Assembly: GCA_944391445.1 (NCBI GenBank)
Contig: CALXTL010000018.1
Coordinates: 1 to 38,224 of the forward strand
From: an uncultured Alphaproteobacteria bacterium
Lineage (GTDB): Bacteria; Pseudomonadota; Alphaproteobacteria; RF32; CAG-239
Direction: 5' to 3'
Length of the DNA stretch: 38,224 nt
In this document: positions 35,356 to 38,224 of the stretch, in pieces
Layout: every line of letters begins with the position of its first letter
How positions within the stretch are numbered: the stretch's first letter is position 1
Translations under genes and position numbers: made by a program
The notes under the pieces: model-generated
Told to the model about the DNA's origin: nothing
Seen by the model: only the letters and a program-made list of their open reading frames with translations
Database searches by the model: none

Positions 35356-35853
35356 ATGTCTGCCAAACTGGAACAAGCGGCCGCGGAGATTAAAAAATAC
35401 CGGCCGGAAATTATTGATAAGCTGATGAAATTTGCCGCAACCGATATGCTGCTTTTCTGGGGAACGGACAAAGATTTGATTCTGCGGCAGGAAAAAGAAT
35501 GGGGCCCCCTGCTGCAATGGGCGGCGCAGGAGTTTGGCGAAGAGTTCAAAAAAACGCATACATTGGAAGTCAGCGAAGAAAACCAGAAGTCCGGTTATCG
35601 ACTGAAAGCTTTTTTGGAAAGTCTGAGCGACCGGGAGCTGGCGGCTTATTACTTGGCGGCGCTGAATATGCGTTCGGTTTTGCTGGCAGCGGCTTTGGTT
35701 AAAGGTAGAATTAACGCGGAAGAAGCGTATAAAGCGGCTTATCTGGAGCAGCTTTTTCAGGCAGAAATCTGGGGGGAAGACGAGGAGGCCGCGGCTAAGT
35801 TGGCCGAGCGTAAAAATGAGCTTGTTGAAGTTGAAAATTTTCTGAAAAAATGA
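35356..35853 (+). CDS. ATP12-family F1-ATPase assembly chaperone, N-terminally short
   Basis: ATP12 proteins bind the alpha subunit of F1-ATPase during assembly and are typical of Alphaproteobacteria and mitochondria. The C-terminal helical domain is clear: residues about 10-60 (ATDMLLFWG, EKEWGPLLQWAAQEFG) and 90-165 (YLAALNMRSVLLAAALVKGRINAEEAY, FQAEIWGEDEEAAAKLAERK). The usual N-terminal beta domain of about 70-90 residues is missing; AAGGAG lies 8 nt before ATG 35356 and asmA ends 10 nt upstream, so there is no room for it. The stop overlaps acyP by 4 nt. Confidence 0.8.
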   Translation: MSAKLEQAAAEIKKYRPEIIDKLMKFAATDMLLFWGTDKDLILRQEKEWGPLLQWAAQEFGEEFKKTHTLEVSEENQKSGYRLKAFLESLSDRELAAYYLAALNMRSVLLAAALVKGRINAEEAYKAAYLEQLFQAEIWGEDEEAAAKLAERKNELVEVENFLKK

Positions 35854-36137
35854 AAGAAGTTTACATCAAAATCAAAGGCCGGGTTCAGGGAATAGGCTTT
35901 CGGCGCTTTGCCGTTGACGAAGCGCGGCGGATCGGCGGACTTTCGGGCTGGGTGCATAATGCCGCTGACGGCAGTGTTGAGATACGGATGCGCGGAGATG
36001 AAGAGAATATTGACCGGATGATCCTTGCCTGTCGGAAAGGGCCGATGTTTGCCCGAGTGGACAGCGTTGAGTTTGCGGTTGGGCGGATCAGTTGTTTTTT
36101 GCCGGAAATTGAAGAGGGTGTTTTTAAGCGGGTGTGA
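35850..36137 (+). CDS. acyP: Acylphosphatase
   Basis: Hydrolyses acyl phosphates. The active-site loop IKGRVQGIGFRRF (with the phosphate-binding Arg of GFR) lies at residues 8-20 and the catalytic Asn in GWVHNAADGSVE at about 33-44. The usual alpha/beta fold end (RVDSVEF) follows. Length 95 is normal. It starts inside the last codons of the ATP12 gene (ATGA overlap) and ends before a terminator, closing the 30958-36137 run. Confidence 0.93.
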   Translation: MKEVYIKIKGRVQGIGFRRFAVDEARRIGGLSGWVHNAADGSVEIRMRGDEENIDRMILACRKGPMFARVDSVEFAVGRISCFLPEIEEGVFKRV

Positions 36138-36166
36138 GCCGGTGGCAGATTGAACTCATTTTGCGG

Positions 36167-36195
36167 AGGCGGAAAAATTCCGCCTTTGTTTTTTT
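36167..36195 (+). terminator. Terminator after acyP
   Basis: AGGCGGAA (36167-36174) pairs with TTCCGCCT (36178-36185) over an A3 loop, followed by TTTG and T7. Confidence 0.88.
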
Positions 36196-36220
36196 GATGA
36201 AAAAAATAGACAAAATTGTG

Positions 36221-36250
36221 TTGACAAAAAAAGGCAGAATCGGTTATATT
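36221..36250 (+). promoter_or_regulatory. Strong sigma-70 promoter of the orphan gene at 36357
   Basis: Perfect TTGACA (36221-36226), 18 bp, TATATT (36245-36250; with 17 bp the -10 is TTATAT). The transcript would have a leader of about 100 nt. Confidence 0.75.
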
Positions 36251-36356
36251 ACTTCTTATGAGAACCTATTATTAAATTTTATAATTAAACCCGCAGAGGC
36301 AGATTTTCAGCTTAATAGGTTTCTGAGAAGATGTTTTCTGCATAAAACCCAAGTTT

Positions 36357-37067
36357 ATGATGATGATGAACGGACAGGAGATTCCCTCCCTGGCACCCGA
36401 AGCAGATTTCGGCTGCAGAAGAAAAAATTGCAAGACGTTAAAGTCTCGCCTGAAGGATTTTTTAAAGTCTCCTGATTTTCAAGATTACTGTAATCTTGAA
36501 GCCAACGGCATTCACAACGGTTCGCTGGTGTGGATCGTGCGTGGAGATTTTATGCCGGAGATGAATGGCGTGTGTGGCGAAATCTTTTCTGATTTTGCGA
36601 TCGTGCCGGCAAATTATGCTTTGAAGCCCTATCTGTACCGGGCGACGAAATTCATCCATCCGGCTGACGCTGGGGAAAAGCAAATCGGCTATTCCCAGAG
36701 CTATGTTGTTCGGCGATTGCAGAACGGCCAGTGGGTCGCTGAATGTTTGCTGGAAAACGAGCAGTGGCTCAAAGGTGAAGCTGTAAAGAAAGCCTTTGCC
36801 AATATTGCCGCTTTGCGCGAGTATCGCCTGCTTGGCGGTTGCAGCGTCTTTAACGTGGAGTTTAACGGCATTAAAACCCAGGCTTGGGTTTCCGTCGTTT
36901 CCACCAATGGCAAAGGCCGGTTGCTGCTGTGTCTGCTGGACAACGGCGAAATTTTGGACTTGGCGGTTGATGACGTCATATTAAAGAAGGCCGTTGTGCC
37001 TTCGGTCGTTAAGACCAAGTTCAATTGGTTTAAATATTATGACGAGTCAGTGCTTGTCAGAAATTAA
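36357..37067 (+). CDS. Hypothetical 236-residue protein
   Basis: Not recognised. It starts with four ATG codons in a row (36357-36368), so the exact start is unclear, and no good ribosome site precedes them. No signal or membrane segment. After a basic N-terminal helix (residues 20-40, RRKNCKTLKSRLKDFLKS) the protein alternates beta-strand-like stretches (GSLVWIVRGDFM, IGYSQSYVVRRL, YRLLGGCSVFNVEF, TQAWVSVVSTNGKGRLLLCLL), suggesting a beta-rich fold. It has its own strong promoter and a terminator follows, so it is monocistronic. Confidence 0.75.
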   Translation: MMMMNGQEIPSLAPEADFGCRRKNCKTLKSRLKDFLKSPDFQDYCNLEANGIHNGSLVWIVRGDFMPEMNGVCGEIFSDFAIVPANYALKPYLYRATKFIHPADAGEKQIGYSQSYVVRRLQNGQWVAECLLENEQWLKGEAVKKAFANIAALREYRLLGGCSVFNVEFNGIKTQAWVSVVSTNGKGRLLLCLLDNGEILDLAVDDVILKKAVVPSVVKTKFNWFKYYDESVLVRN

Positions 37068-37083
37068 ACCAGAAGAAATTACA

Positions 37084-37114
37084 AAGGTTGTTGCCGTTAC
37101 GGGAACAACCTTTT
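37084..37114 (+). terminator. Terminator after the orphan gene
   Basis: AAGGTTGTT (37084-37092) pairs with AACAACCTT (37104-37112), extended by CCG/CGG around a TTA loop, then T4-C-T3. Confidence 0.85.
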
Positions 37115-37121
37115 CTTTATT

Positions 37122-37153
37122 TTAAACAGCTTTTAAGAATTGATGTATATACT
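37122..37153 (+). promoter_or_regulatory. CtrA-like box and -10 for ldcA
   Basis: An exact TTAA-N7-TTAA (37122-37136) is followed after 11 bp by TATACT (37148-37153, 5 of 6 matches to consensus). Transcription would start near 37160, directly before the GAGGAG ribosome site. Confidence 0.6.
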
Positions 37154-37175
37154 CCTTTCAAGAGGAGACAGTAAG

Positions 37176-38069
37176 ATGAAAAAATACCACTGCGTCGGCA
37201 TTATTTCGCCTTCTACGGGGTTGCGTCCGTGCGAGGACATAGATATTTCCGCCGGAATTGCCTATTTGGAGCGGCTCGGGCTGAAGGTGAAAACGGCGCC
37301 CTCGGTTTGCCGGGGGATGCGTCGCTATGACGGTAATGTGCAGGAAAAAGCAGCAGACATCATGGCGATGTATCTGGATGATGAAGTGGATTTGCTGTTG
37401 GCGGCTCATGGCGGTGCCGGTGCGTTGCATGTATTGGAATATCTTGATTATGCCGTCATCAAAAAACACCCAAAGCCGATTGTCGGTTTTAGTGACACAA
37501 CATCGTTGCAGTTGGCCGTTTATGCCAAAACCGGCGCGCCGTTTGTGACAGGATTTTTGCCTGAATATGACTTTCGCGGCGGGATGGATATTCACTCCCT
37601 GGTGGATATCGGGGTAAAGGATTTTTTGGCCGGGCGCAAATTTGCGGCGCAAAGCGGCCAAACACTTCGCGGCGGTGCGGCAGAAGGTGTTTTGCTGGGC
37701 GAATGTCTGAGCACAATCAGCGATTTGAGCGGCTCGCCTTATTATCCAAATATTGCAGATGCGATTTTGCTTTTGGAAGATGAATGTGAAAGCGCTTATA
37801 AGATTTCACTGATGCTGACACAGCTCAGATATCATCCGCAGTTTGAGAAAGTTAGGGGAATTGTTTTTGGCCGTTTCAGCGACTGTGCGGATCACCCGAC
37901 GCAAGGCAGTCTGAGCGAGGTTATTGCTGATTTTGTCAGCCGGGTTCGGGTGCCGGTTCTTGGAGATTTTGATTTTGGCCATTTCAGAGAGAGGTTTGTT
38001 TTGCCTTGCGGGGTTTGTTATCGTTTGGATGCCGATAATCGGCGTTTGGAACAAATTGCGGAAATGTGA
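37176..38069 (+). CDS. ldcA: Muramoyltetrapeptide LD-carboxypeptidase (S66)
   Basis: Removes the terminal D-Ala from tetrapeptides in recycled or periplasmic murein. The catalytic Ser lies in GFSDTTSLQLAV (about residue 105), the Glu in LLLEDECESAYKI and the His in DFGHFRERFVLPCGV, so the S66 triad is present. The usual R-G-G stretch reads AAHGGAGALHVLEYLD here, with His in place of Arg. ATG 37176 is 9 nt after GAGGAG; a longer frame to 37140 lacks a ribosome site. Length 297. A CtrA-like promoter lies upstream, which would link it to the cell cycle. No signal peptide, so probably cytoplasmic. Confidence 0.92.
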   Translation: MKKYHCVGIISPSTGLRPCEDIDISAGIAYLERLGLKVKTAPSVCRGMRRYDGNVQEKAADIMAMYLDDEVDLLLAAHGGAGALHVLEYLDYAVIKKHPKPIVGFSDTTSLQLAVYAKTGAPFVTGFLPEYDFRGGMDIHSLVDIGVKDFLAGRKFAAQSGQTLRGGAAEGVLLGECLSTISDLSGSPYYPNIADAILLLEDECESAYKISLMLTQLRYHPQFEKVRGIVFGRFSDCADHPTQGSLSEVIADFVSRVRVPVLGDFDFGHFRERFVLPCGVCYRLDADNRRLEQIAEM

Positions 38070-38102
38070 TGCGAAAATTTATTCTTTCGCTCAAAAAAGG
38101 TC

Positions 38103-38137
38103 TTGATTGTTTGTTCAATCTTGTGTATCTGTATAAC
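38103..38137 (+). promoter_or_regulatory. Candidate tRNA-Trp promoter
   Basis: TTGATT (38103-38108), 17 bp, TATCTG (38126-38131), with TATAAC at 38132-38137 as an alternative -10. Either gives a short leader to the tRNA. Confidence 0.4.
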
Positions 38138-38148
38138 ACAGTTTTGAT

Positions 38149-38224
38149 AGGGGTATAGCTCAGTTGGTAGAGCATCGGTCTCCAAAACCGAGTGTCGAGG
38201 GTTCGAATCCTTCTGCCCCTGCCA
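38149..38224 (+). tRNA. tRNA-Trp (anticodon CCA)
   Basis: A 76-nt cloverleaf with acceptor AGGGGTA/TGCCCCT (one G-U pair), a D-arm with AGCTCAGTTGGTAGAGC, anticodon loop CTCCAAA giving CCA (38182-38184), T-arm GGGTTCGAATCC, and an encoded CCA end at 38222-38224. In many bacteria this tRNA precedes secE-nusG-rplK; what follows here is outside the window. Confidence 0.96.

Noticed and set aside
36134..36475. Open frame overlapping the acyP end and the start of the 36357 gene
   Set aside because: It spans a terminator and a strong promoter, and the downstream part lies in another frame of the orphan gene.

Overview
The window reads as a chromosomal segment of an alphaproteobacterium with moderate GC (by eye a little under 50%). 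Three things support this. An ATP12-family F1-ATPase assembly gene lies beside an RluC-type pseudouridine synthase. A small ribbon-helix-helix protein of the alphaproteobacterial RHH_4 type opens the window. Intergenic regions carry repeated TTAA-N7-TTAA sequences, the recognition pattern of the alphaproteobacterial cell-cycle regulator CtrA. The exact lineage cannot be fixed from the sequence; the low GC and the large secreted cysteine-rich protein would fit an uncultured host- or gut-associated clade, but that is inference.

Layout. Positions 1-815 hold a terminator, a minus-strand RHH gene with its own promoter, and a promoter plus structured leader. Positions 816-10241 are the fused S10 and spc operons (rpsJ to rplO), ending in a strong terminator. 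Positions 10560-15312 hold secY-adk, rpsM-rpsK-rpoA and rplQ, each behind its own promoter and separated by hairpins, so the usual long ribosomal superoperon is split into several transcription units. The order lacks rpsD and rpmJ. glmM follows.

Positions 16823-22901 are the least conserved part: two small unknown proteins, a YjfB-like small putative motility protein, a secreted low-complexity protein, a 577-residue secreted cysteine-rich repeat protein, carD, apaG, an unknown lipoprotein and hslO (Hsp33). Four of the five exact CtrA-like boxes that I found lie here; three overlap the -35 region of a visible promoter with the -10 element 11-12 bp away. The fifth precedes ldcA.

Positions 22968-25447 carry recX, truA (with an insertion) and a Gfo/Idh/MocA oxidoreductase. 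Positions 25563-30903 are an unusual three-gene cassette: an OMF-like coiled-coil lipoprotein with a C-terminal SPOR domain, a pentapeptide-repeat protein, and a VirD4/TraG-type coupling ATPase with non-canonical motifs and no visible relaxase or secretion channel genes. Positions 30958-36137 are a co-directional run of rarA, rluC-like, asmA-like, a truncated ATP12 and acyP. The window ends with an orphan gene under a strong promoter, the LD-carboxypeptidase ldcA and tRNA-Trp(CCA).

The best candidates for something new are the CtrA-like promoter set, the SPOR/pentapeptide/coupling-ATPase cassette, the cysteine-rich secreted protein, and a nested structured element between rpmD and rplO. No insertion sequence, CRISPR array, rRNA or prophage gene was seen.
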